From: Macrocybe gigantea
Taxonomy: Eukaryota; Basidiomycota; Agaricomycetes; Agaricales; Callistosporiaceae
Assembly: GCA_011319805.1 (NCBI GenBank)
Contig: SJRY01000252.1
Location: forward strand, 434,001-498,000
Direction of reading: 5' to 3'
Length of the DNA: 64,000 nucleotides
Part shown: piece after piece, positions 9,825 through 20,227 of the stretch
Layout: every line of letters starts with the position of its first letter
Position numbering within the stretch: position 1 is the first letter of the stretch
The notes under the pieces: generated by a model
The model's database searches: none
Seen by the model: only the letters and a program-made list of their open reading frames with translations
What the model was told of the DNA's origin: nothing
Made by a program: the position numbers and the translations under genes

Positions 9825-12355
9825 CTATCTGCGAAAAAAATCCACTGCAGCAGTCTTCTTTCCTGGCATCATGTATTTCGGTTTGCCACGGGGCTGAGTC
9901 GGGATCGTAGTACGTCTGTTGGTGTTGGGATCGTGTATTGTGATGGTTTGATCCTCGTTCCGGTAGTTCTTGACGAGAGATTCGGTTAAGACGTCAAAGG
10001 GGCGACCGAGGAGGATATCATAGGCGGGGTTAGGTAATACATGGATTTGGGCGTAGAGGGTGATTTCGTTGATAGTAACCGGGATGTTTCGGGATAATCC
10101 AAGCGATTTGTCGATTTCGCCATTGGCTGACTGCATATCGAGGCGGACGGTAGGGTCATAGGCGATCCCGAGCTTGTGACATACTGCATCAGACATGGCT
10201 ATAATTTGGGATCCGGGATCAACGACACATTCAACATAGTCTTGATGATCGATGAGACATGTGATAGAGCGAAGGGCATGACTCTCTTTGGCTACGATGA
10301 GGCGTTCGGGATCGATCTGGTCACGGCTCATGCTCGAAATGTAGGTTGAAATCGGGTCTTCGATGATGGTAGCGCCCCTCGGTGGCGCGGCTTGTCCATA
10401 TGTAGCGGCGTTGGAATCTGCGATGCCGAAAGGGAGTTCGTTAAGGTTGATTGATTTCGACGGGGTGGTATCTTCGTCGGGGATTTCCTCGATGGTAGCT
10501 CGAAACACAGGTTCGGGAATGCTGCACTCCTGGGACATGACTGCGATGGGGTTGGTCTCGTTAGCTACCCGTTTTGGAGTGACAAGCTCGCGCATCTTCG
10601 ATCTGATTTCGGGGGAAAGGGAAAGGAGGGCCTCGTTGGAGATTTGAGTGGTGCCTTTCAAAACGGTTTCGAAGACTTCATCTGCATGCTTCTTATCGAC
10701 GACGGGGAAAACGTTCTTGTAGGCGGGTTGTTTCGAGGGGTCCTTGTTAGTTGGTTTGGCTACTGGGGCGGGAGCTGCAAAGTTTCGAGTGGTGGGAGGA
10801 GCGTAACGAACTTCAGGAACATCGCGGAAGGGATGGATGGGTCCCTCGTGACGGATGGTTTCGGCCTGGGTATTCTCGGGAAGAGTCTGCGACGAAGGAG
10901 CTGGGGATACTTCCTTTTCTTTACCTTTTGATGCCGAAGTACTGGCCTCGGGATTCGGCGGCTGACCTGGGGATGGTTCTGGATTTCGAGGTGAAGAAGC
11001 AACTACAGGAGTTTCGGGATTGACTCGGCGGTTTGCGCGAGGCGGACCTCTGCGGGTGATTTCGACATGATCCATAATGGTGCGGCGGTTGGCGAGGACT
11101 TGGGCTTCGAGATTTAGCTGACGGATACGTTCTTGGATATCAGACAGGCGGTCGTTGACCTGGGTACTGGCAGCGGGATTTACGGCATAAGCATAGGCGG
11201 AGTCGCTCGGGACTATGGGATTCTCTGTAGGATTATAAGTTGCGACGGAAAGGAGCATTTGGCCGGTGGTGTCTGCATTGGAGGTAATGATTCCGCGTGG
11301 TCGCTCGTTAGGATACTGCCTATAATATTCGTTGACACGTTCCTGCATAGTGGCACCTCGAATAGCTCTCGGAATTTCGGCCTGTGTCGGGAGTGTGATT
11401 CGTCCATTGAAATCACGGCGGATAAGGCCTTCACGAATATAATTCTCGGCCGTCTCACAGTCCCTAATCCGACAATCGGGTTTACCACAGAAATGACAAC
11501 CCTCGGGACGGTTTCCGGGAGCACGGGGTCGGAAGCCTCCAGTATTGGCTTGTGCCTGCATAAACTTGACGAGAACGTCGCTGATCCCGGTTGTGATGTT
11601 TTGAGTCATGCTCGCAAGGATGGTGTTAAGGTCCTCCTGTTTTACAGGGTTCGGGGCGGCTGAAGTACTTCGGGTTGCGGGGGCTATGGACTGGTAACGG
11701 ACCGACGAAGCTCCGGGCTGTTCTTCTCGTTTAAAAACGTAGGCTGCGGCATCTTGTATATCGACAAGCGAGTGGGTAAAATAGGGATCGTAATCCGGGA
11801 ACTTGACTTCGAGGCGATCTCGGACTTTGGCTTGTAAATCCGTGGGGAACGCCGTTCGTAGGCCCTAGCTTGCTCTTTGGCCGACATCTCTTCTTTGTCA
11901 ACTAGATACTTCGTGATAGTGTAAAATTTGCGGTAATATTCCGCGAGCTGCTCGTGGGTCCTGATGCCGAGGCGACTGGTTTCGCCAATGAGCCGGTCTA
12001 AATCGCCCATGTTATAGCGATGTTTGTCTTCAGCTCCGGGGTAGAGACGCTGAATGGCATCTCGGAAGTCGGCATAAGGGCGACCTTGGAACTCCGGGAG
12101 GCTTTCCCAAAGCTCGGAGGTCGCAAAATCAGGATAACGAATGGCATACTCCTTCTTCTGCGCGTCACCCGTGACTCCGGCATCACTGAAGAGGTGGTCG
12201 AGTTCTCTGAAGTATCGGGAGAGCTCACGGGGCTGCGCGGGATCGAAACGTGGAGCTGTGGAGTGGCCACGAGCTGGCATAGTTACTAGCCGTGCGGGAG
12301 CGGGGTCACCGACACCAGCGCCGGACGCGGGATTGTTGGTTTCATTGTTAGACAT
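9825..12355 (-). pseudogene. Younger element gag and protease, one-base frameshift
   Basis: The gag N-terminus starts at 12355 (MSNNETNNPASGAGVGDPAP) and contains a helical capsid-like region (YFRELDHLFSDAG, RLIGETSRLGIRTHEQLAEYY). Near 11858 one base is missing (CGGCG); the continuing frame reads AFPTDLQAKVRDRL and later CHFCGKPDCRIRDC, an atypical zinc knuckle. The aspartic protease follows: VVDPGSQI in place of the usual DS/TG, and ILLGRPF as the second flap-side motif. The frame ends at 9825 next to the T7 run. Gag packages RNA and the protease cleaves the polyprotein. Protease in frame with gag rather than pol is worth noting. Confidence 0.85.
9834..9840 (-). promoter_or_regulatory. Candidate -1 frameshift heptamer (U UUU UUU) between gag-protease and pol
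   Basis: The gag-protease frame reads GAT TTT TTT CGC and stops at 9825. A -1 slip on the T7 run enters a frame that continues SQIEDTLADGDYAFV into the pol linker. The heptamer fits the X XXY YYZ rule in the zero frame. A homopolymer length error would give the same picture. Confidence 0.4.
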
Positions 12356-12748
12356 GCCGGATAACAGATTTCGAACTGATTGTCGGAGATCACGGAGTTG
12401 TTGGATATTTCGGGAAGGGGTTCTTTCAGGAGGGGACTGTGATGGAGTTGGATTGATAAGGATGGGACTTGAGTCTAGTGTCGAAAGCGGGTCTGAAAGG
12501 AGTTCTAGATCGGAATCCGTTTCTTGTTTGACTGAGGCTGGGGATAAGGGTTCGGGAGATGAGGGTAGCGAGTCGGGAAGAGAGATAAGGAGTTCAGGAG
12601 AGGGCGCTCGGGAGCGCGGAACAGGTGATCGACGAAGATTTCGGGGACCTGGGGTTTGTCTCCTGCGAGCGGCTGCCTTGGCGCGGGAGGTAACAGTGGA
12701 CGAGGTAGAAGATTGGCGGTTGGGGTTACTTGAAATCTTGAACTAGCC

Positions 12749-12765
12749 CCTCGCGGTGGGCTCCA
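12749..12765 (-). promoter_or_regulatory. Primer-binding site of the younger element
   Basis: Three bases inside the 5' LTR the minus strand reads TGGAGCCCACCGCGAGG, beginning with the TGG expected for pairing to a tRNA 3' CCA. The implied tRNA 3' end is CCTCGCGGTGGGCTCCA. I cannot assign the isoacceptor; it is not the initiator-Met type used by many Ty3 elements. Confidence 0.65.
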
Positions 12766-12768
12766 AAA

Positions 12769-13891
12769 TGATAACTATCGGAAGCACTAACCTACAAACC
12801 AACAAGGTGGAATGAAGGAAGCGTCAGTCCCTATCCGAGGCTGTATAAACTACGAGCTGTTCAAGTCACAGAGTAACCCGAGGGACTGTAGCGTGAAAGG
12901 GGGGAATGGAACGAAGTGAATATGGATGGTTTCGAGCGGATTTCGGGGTTTTCGAAACAAGGCGGCTAGACTTAGCTGAATTCCCGCGCATATCGAGGGC
13001 TTCGGTGAGGGTTTCGGAAGGGTTTCGATGATAGTGACTTCCACGCGAAGCCAGGGACACTGATTTCGAGACTGAGTACTGTGGCTCCATGCGAGCGCGA
13101 CACTTTGAGATCGGATAACACAAGGACTCCACACGAGTCGTAGACTGCGAGACTGCTGAAGGATTGAGACGGTAACTTTTTCTATGTTTACAAATGCCAA
13201 GTACATGGGTTTTTATAGATGAGAAGATTTCGAGTATCGGAATAACCGGCGAAGTCGAAACCGAATGAGAGAACGTATCGTATGATTTCGAAAGGGTCGT
13301 TTAGTGGCTGAAACGTCGGGGAGATGTAAGTCCGTTCGAAATCTGAACATAAAAGGTGAAACAGTAGGTAAAAGAACATCCCGAAACCGGTGCCACGCAT
13401 CGTAGAATGGAACGTGAAAATAATCTAAGGAACGTAGAATGTATCAGTGAAATATGAGTCATGAATTTCGAAATGAGAGTGGATGAAACGGTAGCGCGCT
13501 CGAAATCCCTTGTTTCGAATGTACTGCGGCGAGGCAGTGTCGGGAACGCGGGAAGGCGTGAGGCGGTGCGATATCGAAAATGGTAGTAGTCTTGCCATAT
13601 CGGGATCTGGGAATCGGGGGAGGCATATAGGAATAAGACTGCCTGACTGGATTGGGCGGTATAGGAAGCGCAGAAGGTCCGGAATATATGGGTGCGATGC
13701 GTTTGGCGAAGTGTCCGGGACCTGGAATGGAAGCCTCACGGAGTTGTCGACATCCCGAGTACTCAACGAGAAGTCAGCGGCTGGGCTGCGGTATCATGCT
13801 GAGGGGGCCGAGTAGTGGTATGATTTCGAATGCGGGGGTGGGATTACCAAATTAGGACTTATCGGCGGTCAGCGGCGCGGAGCGCTCATCA
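12769..13891 (-). repeat. 5' LTR of the younger Ty3-type element
   Basis: 1123 bp, TGATAAC... to ...CTCATCA, partner of 2487-3609. Minus-strand TATAAAAA at 13210-13217 is the probable promoter of the genomic RNA. Differences from the other LTR seen by eye are mostly C/T or G/A, plus short indels. Confidence 0.95.
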
Positions 13892-13895
13892 GCGT
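13892..13895. repeat. Target-site duplication, right copy (GCGT)
   Basis: Partner of GCAT at 2483-2486. On the minus strand it sits inside the RT codons for Asn-Val-Arg of the interrupted chromovirus (AATAACGTACGC). Confidence 0.65.
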
Positions 13896-14903
13896 ACGTT
13901 ATTGTATCCCCAGATAATGTCAATCTTATTGAAGTATTTTGCTCCTTGTAACACATCGAGGAGCTCGCTGATACGTGGTAGTGGGAACTTGTCCTTGACC
14001 GTGTATTTATTTATTTCTCGATAGTCTTGGATGAGTCATTTGCTGCCATCCTTCTTATTTCGAAAGAAGCAGGGTGCTGCGTAGGGTGATTTTGAGGGAT
14101 GTATCTTCCCTGTTCTTAATCCTTCTTCGACGAAGGTATCTAGCTCCTCTAGTTCCTTTTGTGTCATCGGGTAGATCTTGCTCGGTATCGTTTTTGGTGT
14201 GTCTTTTGTCAAGTTTATTTCGTGGTCCCACTCCTTGTGGTCTGGTAAACGATCGAAGTTTTTCTCTTTAAAGAGATGTTTGAATCTCGTCAAATATGGG
14301 GGTATTTGAGTTCCCATCCTGTCGCTGGCTGTGGTTTTCGCTTGTTCGGCCACTTTCTGTATTTTGATCGTTTGGTGGTTTATCTTGCATGTTTGGGGGC
14401 ATCTGTTAAAGACAATCTCTCCTGTCCTCCATTTGATCGTTGGGTTGTGATAGACAAGCCAGTCATGTCCTAGTAACATGTCGGTTTTCCCGATGTCGAG
14501 TACGATGGCTTCCATGTGCTCTTTGTGTCCTTTAATGTTGATGTGGACTTCCGCTACTCGATCTGCTGTTTTCTGGCGGTTGGGTGATCCATCTGCGTTT
14601 ATGATTTGAATCTTCTTGATTCGTCGTGTCTTTAGTCCTGTTTTTTCTACTATGGCGGTATTGATGCAGGTCCTGTCTGCTCCGCTATCGACTTCTGGTG
14701 TTATCATTGCTATTCCTTTTCGCGTTCGTATCTTCGCTGGTACTGCGAGTTCTTTTCTTTTAGGTGGTCTATCACCTCGGATGGTTCTTCTTGGTGCTTC
14801 AGGTCGCTTTGCAGGAATAGTGTATTTCAGAGTATGGGATGATCTACATCTGGTATCGAAGCGAGTCTGTTTCAGCTGTATGGGTCGCGATTTAGCACCT
14901 CTT
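13892..14903 (-). pseudogene. Chromovirus protease and N-terminal reverse transcriptase
   Basis: The pol frame opens directly after the gag stop in another frame. It reads a basic linker, then the aspartic protease (PEVDSGADRTCINT, with DSG, and DMLLGHDWL), the protease-RT linker, and RT starting with HEINLTKDTPKTIPSKIYPM, FVEEGLRTGKIHPSKSPYAAP and FFRNKKDGSK. A TGA at 14036-14038 follows, where relatives have an Arg or Leu, then [20 protein letters not shown] continues in frame to the insertion site. CGA to TGA would explain it. The rest of RT lies at 1577-2486. Confidence 0.87.
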
Positions 14904-16640
14904 AGTCAGACCCTTCGACAAAACCCTCTTTGTCAGAGCTTTCTTCATCCTTGTCTTCTTCGTCTTCTTCTCCTTCTTCTTTCACTTCTCTGACTTGGGA
15001 TTTTCCCTTCTTCTTCTTCTTGCAGTTTCGTGCGTAATGTCCTTTCAAGCCACAATTGAAACATGTGACATTTGCTACTCCTTTCCGTGGTTCCGGACAG
15101 TTTCGTGAAAGGTGTCCTGGCTTATTGCAATTGAAGCAATTGTTGCTTCGTACTTTGTCAACTTCCATGGCTTGTCCTGCTCCTCGGCTCGGGTTCCCAG
15201 GTTTGCGTTGGTTGTTTGTGAACTCTCCCCTCATTACATTCCTATGTTCATCGATGTTTCGCCCGATCGCTCGAACTGTCTTGATGTATTCGTCTCCATC
15301 TGTTGGAAGTACAGAGATCGAGTGTACGGCTTCTGCTGTCCTCTGGTTTAAACTCTTCTCGAGTAGGAAGCGAGGCGCTGTTCCTGTCATTCCCGCTTTT
15401 CCTGCGAGGTCTACGAATTCATCTAGGAATTCATCAATGGGTCGGTTTCCCTGTCTGATGTTGAATAGTTTGCTTCCTGCTTGCGATGGTGACATGACAT
15501 TGCTGAATCATGTTTCTATTTCGGTCACGAAATCAGCCCATGTGCTTTGATTAGTCGTGGTGTCAATTTTCTTTGACGCCCAGTGGGCTCCTGGTCCGTC
15601 GGTCATCCTGGATAGTACTGCTCCAATCCTCTGTACATCGGTGAGGTCTCCGTGTGCAGTTATGTAGAGTTTCATCTTCCTCCACCAAATGTCGAAAGCT
15701 GTTCGATCTCCTGTGAAGGATTTCAGATCGGCGATAATTCCCTTGTATTCTGTCGTCATTGTCTGCGGAATCTCTTCGTCGTTGTCTTGGTTTTGGTCTT
15801 CCTGTACTTGGGCCTGTTGTGCTTGGGTCTGCTGTTCTTGAATCTGTTTTTGTCTTCGTTCTTCTCTCTGTTCCTTCCAGTAATCTAGGTCGATTCCTGC
15901 GATTCTACAGGCCTGTTCAAAATCGGCCCACTCTGCGGCGGTTGGTCCGTCTGTCTTTGGTAGTCTCTTTCGCTCCCTCCACCGATAGTATTCGTTCCAG
16001 TCGCTGTCGCTTACTTTCGCCACGGTGGTGCGATTTCCTTCTTATGCTGTACTTCGGCGAGTCGGTCTTCTGAAGGGGTTTGGTAATTTCGTTCCTATGT
16101 GCCCCTGACTTTGGTGTCGCTCTCGTTGATTCTGTCATATGCTCTGTGCGTCGTGTCCTCTCTGTATTAGTATGTCCTCTTCTTGTACCCAGCGATTGTA
16201 GTTTTCAATCTGCTGTTGTCTGAAGTTTCGGGCTTGTGTTCGTTCCTCTCTTGTCTTCTTGCGGATCGGTTCGTCCTCTTCTTCGGCAGGAAGATTCTGG
16301 TCTGACCACAGCTCTTCTAGGCTTATCCCGTATTCTCCTTCTAGTAAGAGTTCTGTAATGAGTTGTGCTGCTCCGTCACTGAAAATCTCAGTGGGTTCGT
16401 CTGTGGTGGTGAAGGCAAACTCTCTCAGGAATGCCTGTTCTTCTTCGTCACTACTTGGTGTAGGCGTACGCTCCCTTTCGTTTGTTCAAATTGCTAGTGT
16501 CTCTGCAGTTGGCGTGGACTGTCTCTGCGAATGGCGTGGACTGCAATGTGTGATCTACTTCTCTGAGCCAGGTGCTCTCGTCGCTCGTGCTAGTGCTTGC
16601 TGGGTCGGCGACTGCTTGTCGTCGAATGTTGATCAGGTCT
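14902..16640 (-). pseudogene. Chromovirus gag with two CCHC zinc knuckles, several stops
   Basis: One frame can be followed from about 16640 to 14902. The N-terminal part is Gln/Thr/Ser-rich, then acidic (TPTPSSDEEEQAFLREF). The middle has a coiled Gln/Glu-rich stretch and the retrotransposon gag core (LKSFTGDRTAFDIWWRKMKL, ADFVTEIE). The C-terminal part has two CCHC knuckles ([14 protein letters not shown] and [14 protein letters not shown]) and an acidic end. In-frame stops stand at 16555 (TAG), 16486 (TGA), 16135 (TGA), 16042 (TAA) and 15508 (TGA). Each could come from CAG, CGA or CAA by C to T. GAG binds and packages element RNA. The true start codon is not identified. Confidence 0.82.
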
Positions 16641-16661
16641 TTGATAAAGCGTGACGTGGTG

Positions 16662-17170
16662 TGTGTGTGAGTCTGAGCGAGTCTCGACGAGGCTTAATAT
16701 CTTGTTAGGCTAGACGAATCTTAAAGGACTCGGGCAGACTAAGTGCGAGAGTGGTTTAAGACGATGGCAAATGGAATATTAAGCCTAGCGCTACTGGTAC
16801 ATCTGGGAGTCCTTATATACGTTACAGTACTCGAGCACGGACCACGAACTGTGCAAATGCTGTGGACTGCGGATGAGTAAGACTAAGGAGGAGATGACTC
16901 GGAGTGACTAGGGAAGTGGAATGACTCGATGGCTGCGCACTGCGCGGTGTGATGGGGAATAAGGGATGGGGGAGAGATAAGATAAGAAATTGAATAGTCC
17001 TTTTGGGTGGCGTCTGTAACAACAAGAGCTGAAGTGCTAATGGACAGGGTAGCCTCTCCCCCTGTACGTTGGTAAGCAATTCGTTTGCATCCTTCCGGGG
17101 TTGTGTATTTCCTGACTCGGTGATCCGCATAGACTGTACTGGAGCAGGAGCAGTAACGGTGGATGGAACA
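16662..17170 (-). repeat. Probable 5' LTR of the chromovirus
   Basis: On the minus strand this segment begins TGTTCC and ends CACACA and carries TATATAAGG (16812-16820) about 350 bp inside, as expected for U3-R-U5 upstream of gag. The partner LTR is outside the window, so both edges are guesses. I saw no convincing tRNA primer-binding site next to it. Confidence 0.4.
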
Positions 17171-17737
17171 CGCGTGGCTCACGGTTTGAAAAATGAATGA
17201 AAGGCATCCTGCGATTTCTTCAGATCCGTCCCTTTCTGATATTTTTTTCTGTTCTCCTGACAGGTATTACTTCCAATGTGCCTTTTGAAAAGGTTTGCAA
17301 GACCGACAGCACCGACATGTATTTGCGCGTGACAATCGGGGCATTCGACAAAGCCATTTCCATCGACGACAGGGCAGACTGTGCCCTAAGCATTCCTCAT
17401 CAATGGAAATGTCACGAAGAAAGAGGGTAACATACCTTCTGGCTGTCAGGCTCATCCGGCATGGTGGGTGTCGGGCAAACGGCGGGCGTCGTTGAGAGCG
17501 CAGTTACCATATATAGGCAGAAAATGTGTTAAAACATGTTATTGGACAACATTTCTACCTTACATGGCTACAAAAACTTAAAATTTTTTGTGACCTCCCA
17601 AAAAATTTTTAAGGGTTGAGGGCGGGGACTAACTAACCAACCCCGTGTCGGATATTTTGCACGTGACACCCCCTTGTTTGAGCCACCCTTGAAAAGTGCT
17701 TCCGCTACTTCAGCTCTCGAACACGTTTTGTGGAGCA
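17171..17737. other. Intergenic region between chromovirus and S1P lyase gene
   Basis: About 570 bp without a supported gene. It contains an AT-rich stretch around 17500-17600 and should include the promoter of the S1P lyase gene; no clear TATA box was found. Confidence 0.5.
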
Positions 17738-20227
17738 ATGGCAACCATCCGGGCCAAAGCTACAGCGCTGGCCGCCGGTCCTATTCTGGCCAAGCTCAAC
17801 TTTGACAACGCAAAGACGCTACTGTTTCTCTATGTAGTCATCACCCGCGTACTCAAGGTCCAGCGCCATCTTCGCGCTCGCGGAATCGTTGCGACGGTCA
17901 AGGAAATATATAACTGGGTTGCCAAAGTCTGTTCATAAGATGTCGTACTTACATTCCGGACTGCTGATCTACTGAAATCTCACAGCACGTCATCTTACTT
18001 TTGTTGCGCATGCCTGCCACTCGGCAAAAAGTGGAGACTCAGATGAATCAAGCGAAGCTTGACATTGAGAACAAGCTTGTCCCGAAAGGCCCGGACGTCG
18101 TGCGACATCTGTCGCTTCCAGAGCATGGCAAAACCTTGGAATGGATTCTCGATGAGATGAACAAGATGGATAACGAAATGGGCCCGACTAATTGGAGGCA
18201 GGGCAAACTATCTGGTGCCGTTTACCGTACGTAAAGTCATCGAGTCTATTTATTTATTTTTTAGCTTGACATATCTGTAGACGGTGGCGAGGAGCTCGAG
18301 AAAATCATTGTTGCGGCATACCAGCGGTATTGCGTCTCGAATCCTTTGCATCCAGATGTCTTCCCTGCCATCCGGAAGATGGAGGCTGAAATTGTGGCAA
18401 TGTGCCTTAGGCTATACCACAACCCGGATGGCGCAGGAACTATGACTTCGGGCGGTACAGAATCAATCGTGATGGCCATAAAGACGTACCGGGACTGGGC
18501 ACGAGATGTCAAAGGCGTCACGGAACCCGAAATGTAAGTTTAACCCATATAGGCCATCGCTTCTCTTTCTACGTTATTTTTGCAGGGTTATTCCAGCCAC
18601 CGCGCACGCAGCCTTTGACAAAGGCGCAGCGTACCTTAAAGTCAAGGTGCACACTATACCTGTTGATACATACACTCGGAAAGTCGATGTTAGACATGTA
18701 AAACGCGCAATGTCTGCGGAAACATCATATGTTACTGTACAGAAGCTGACCTATATTCTTGCAGAAACTCGAATACCATCATGGTGTGTTCTAGCTCGTC
18801 CTCCTCCTATTTACGGTTTTAAACGGACCTCGTTGAAGATTGTCGGATCTGCTATCAATTTCCCCGACGGAAATCAGGACGATATTGAAGCCCTGGGACG
18901 TCTAGCTCTGGCATATCAAGTCGGACTTCACGTCGATTGCTGCCTTGGGAGTTTCATCATGCCGTATCTCGAGAAAGCCGGGCTTTCTGGTGGTGAGAAT
19001 GGCAAATACAAAGTCGCACCTTTCGATTTTAGGGTTCCGGGCGTTACAAGCATAAGCTGTGATACGCACAAAGTGAGCGGCAATGCCATCTTGTATTCTG
19101 AATGTTCTAAACCGGAATTGCTTCTCTCCAGTATGGATTTGCCCCCAAGGTCGGCAAGTTGTCTCAAACATATCGTGCCAGGTGTTGATCGTAGAGCCAG
19201 GGCACATCTGTCGTCATGTACAAGGACGCGGAGCTTCGGCGCCATCAGTATTATATTAATCCTACATGGACAGGTACGTGCGCATGCTTAAAGTTGTGCT
19301 CGAACCTCGGATTAATTTTTTTTTCTAGGTGGTGTTTACGGTAGCCCATCTCTGTCCGGTTCAAGGTGATAACGAAACTGCAGCTGCAGCTGTTCCGGGC
19401 CCATGAATTGACGAATACATTTCGCAGGCCAGGAGCTTTGATTGCTGCAACATGGGCTGTCATGAACTATTTAGGAGATGAGTATGTCACCTATAGCAGC
19501 GTTTGAAGATCCACGCTCACGCCACCTCAGGGGCTACACCAAAGCATGCAGGGATATCGTAACATGCGCAAGGACAATCGCCAACGCCATCAGCACGTCG
19601 ATACCGGAACTCTACGTCCTCGGGTCACCTCCCGCGTCTGTCGTAGCATTCGCTTCCAAGCATCCAAAGGTCAACGCGCTTGAAGTTGGCGACGCGATGG
19701 CGAAACGCGGGTGGCATCTCAACGCCATATCCGGCCCAGCTGCAGTACACATCGCCTGCACAGTGAGTCTAGGAAGTGTCCGAGAAACCTGATGTTCAAC
19801 AACCTCTATCGGTTTCATCATGTAGCGCCTAACATTGGAGCTCGTGGATATCTTCATCGCCGACCTAAAGGATTCAGTGAAGGAAGCCAAGGTAGCTCCG
19901 TCCGGTAAGGGCTCCATGGTCTCCCTATACGGTACGTATCTCCTTTCATCTGCCTTGTTCCTATCGGAAGGGCGTCTTCATCACCACGATTTGGCACATA
20001 TCTCCTCGGTTGTCTTTAAATGACTAGGGCGCGGAGCCATTGATGACGATGCTCTTCCTTCCATCCTGATCTTGGACGACTTAACTGACACAATACTGAT
20101 GCAATTTGCTTCTCCTCATCTGTTGTGCCGGCTTTTGATTCTAGGCTTGGGAAATTCCAGCCCGGTCGGGCCTTCGATGGTCGGACATCTGGCGACGGCG
20201 TTCTTGGATGTGTTGTACAAGGCGTAG
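17738..20227 (+). CDS. DPL1: Sphingosine-1-phosphate lyase
   Basis: PLP-dependent ER lyase that cleaves phosphorylated sphingoid bases to a fatty aldehyde and phosphoethanolamine, the exit step of sphingolipid breakdown. Thirteen exons (17738-17926, 17986-18226, 18281-18533, 18586-18711, 18765-18783, 18839-19072, 19132-19149, 19201-19273, 19329-19365, 19428-19481, 19531-19762, 19826-19931, 20145-20227) sum to 1665 nt and encode 554 aa without stops. An N-terminal hydrophobic helix (AKTLLFLYVVITRVL) is the membrane anchor. Family marks: NPLHPDVFPAIRKMEAEIV, GAGTMTSGGTESI, NFPDGNQDDIE, HVDCCLGSF, and SCDTHK-YGFAPKG, with Lys354 as PLP lysine and last codon of exon 6. The C-terminus is FLDVLYKA. 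Exons 5 and 7 are only 19 and 18 nt, and the last intron (213 nt) is unusually long. ATG 17738 has G at -3 and +4; an in-frame ATG at 17696 is the alternative. Confidence 0.95.

Larger units (their letters stand above)
2487..13891 (-). mobile_element. Younger Ty3-type LTR retrotransposon with an antisense extra gene
   Basis: An 11.4-kb element bounded by two 1123-bp direct LTRs that begin TGAT and end ATCA. On the minus strand the order is 5' LTR (12769-13891), primer-binding site, gag, protease, reverse transcriptase, RNase H, integrase, an extra gene on the plus strand, polypurine tract and 3' LTR (2487-3609). The LTRs differ at roughly a dozen positions by eye, nearly all transitions, plus a few 1-2 nt indels, so insertion is recent compared with the host element. 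Several single-base frameshifts interrupt gag and pol. They may be decay or sequence error. Confidence 0.95.
1..17170 (-). mobile_element. Old Ty3-type chromovirus, interrupted by a second element
   Basis: Minus-strand Ty3 order is visible from right to left: probable 5' LTR (about 16662-17170), gag with two zinc knuckles, protease, reverse transcriptase, RNase H, integrase and a C-terminal chromodomain cut by the window edge. The 3' LTR lies outside the window. The RT gene is split by the younger element at 2487-13891. The two halves rejoin across the 4-bp duplication GCAT/GCGT to give the RT core, with ...WGYNNVR on the right and IRKGDEWKAAF on the left. Nine in-frame stops are scattered over gag and pol, so the copy is dead. 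The right boundary is inferred, because the partner LTR cannot be seen. Confidence 0.85.
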
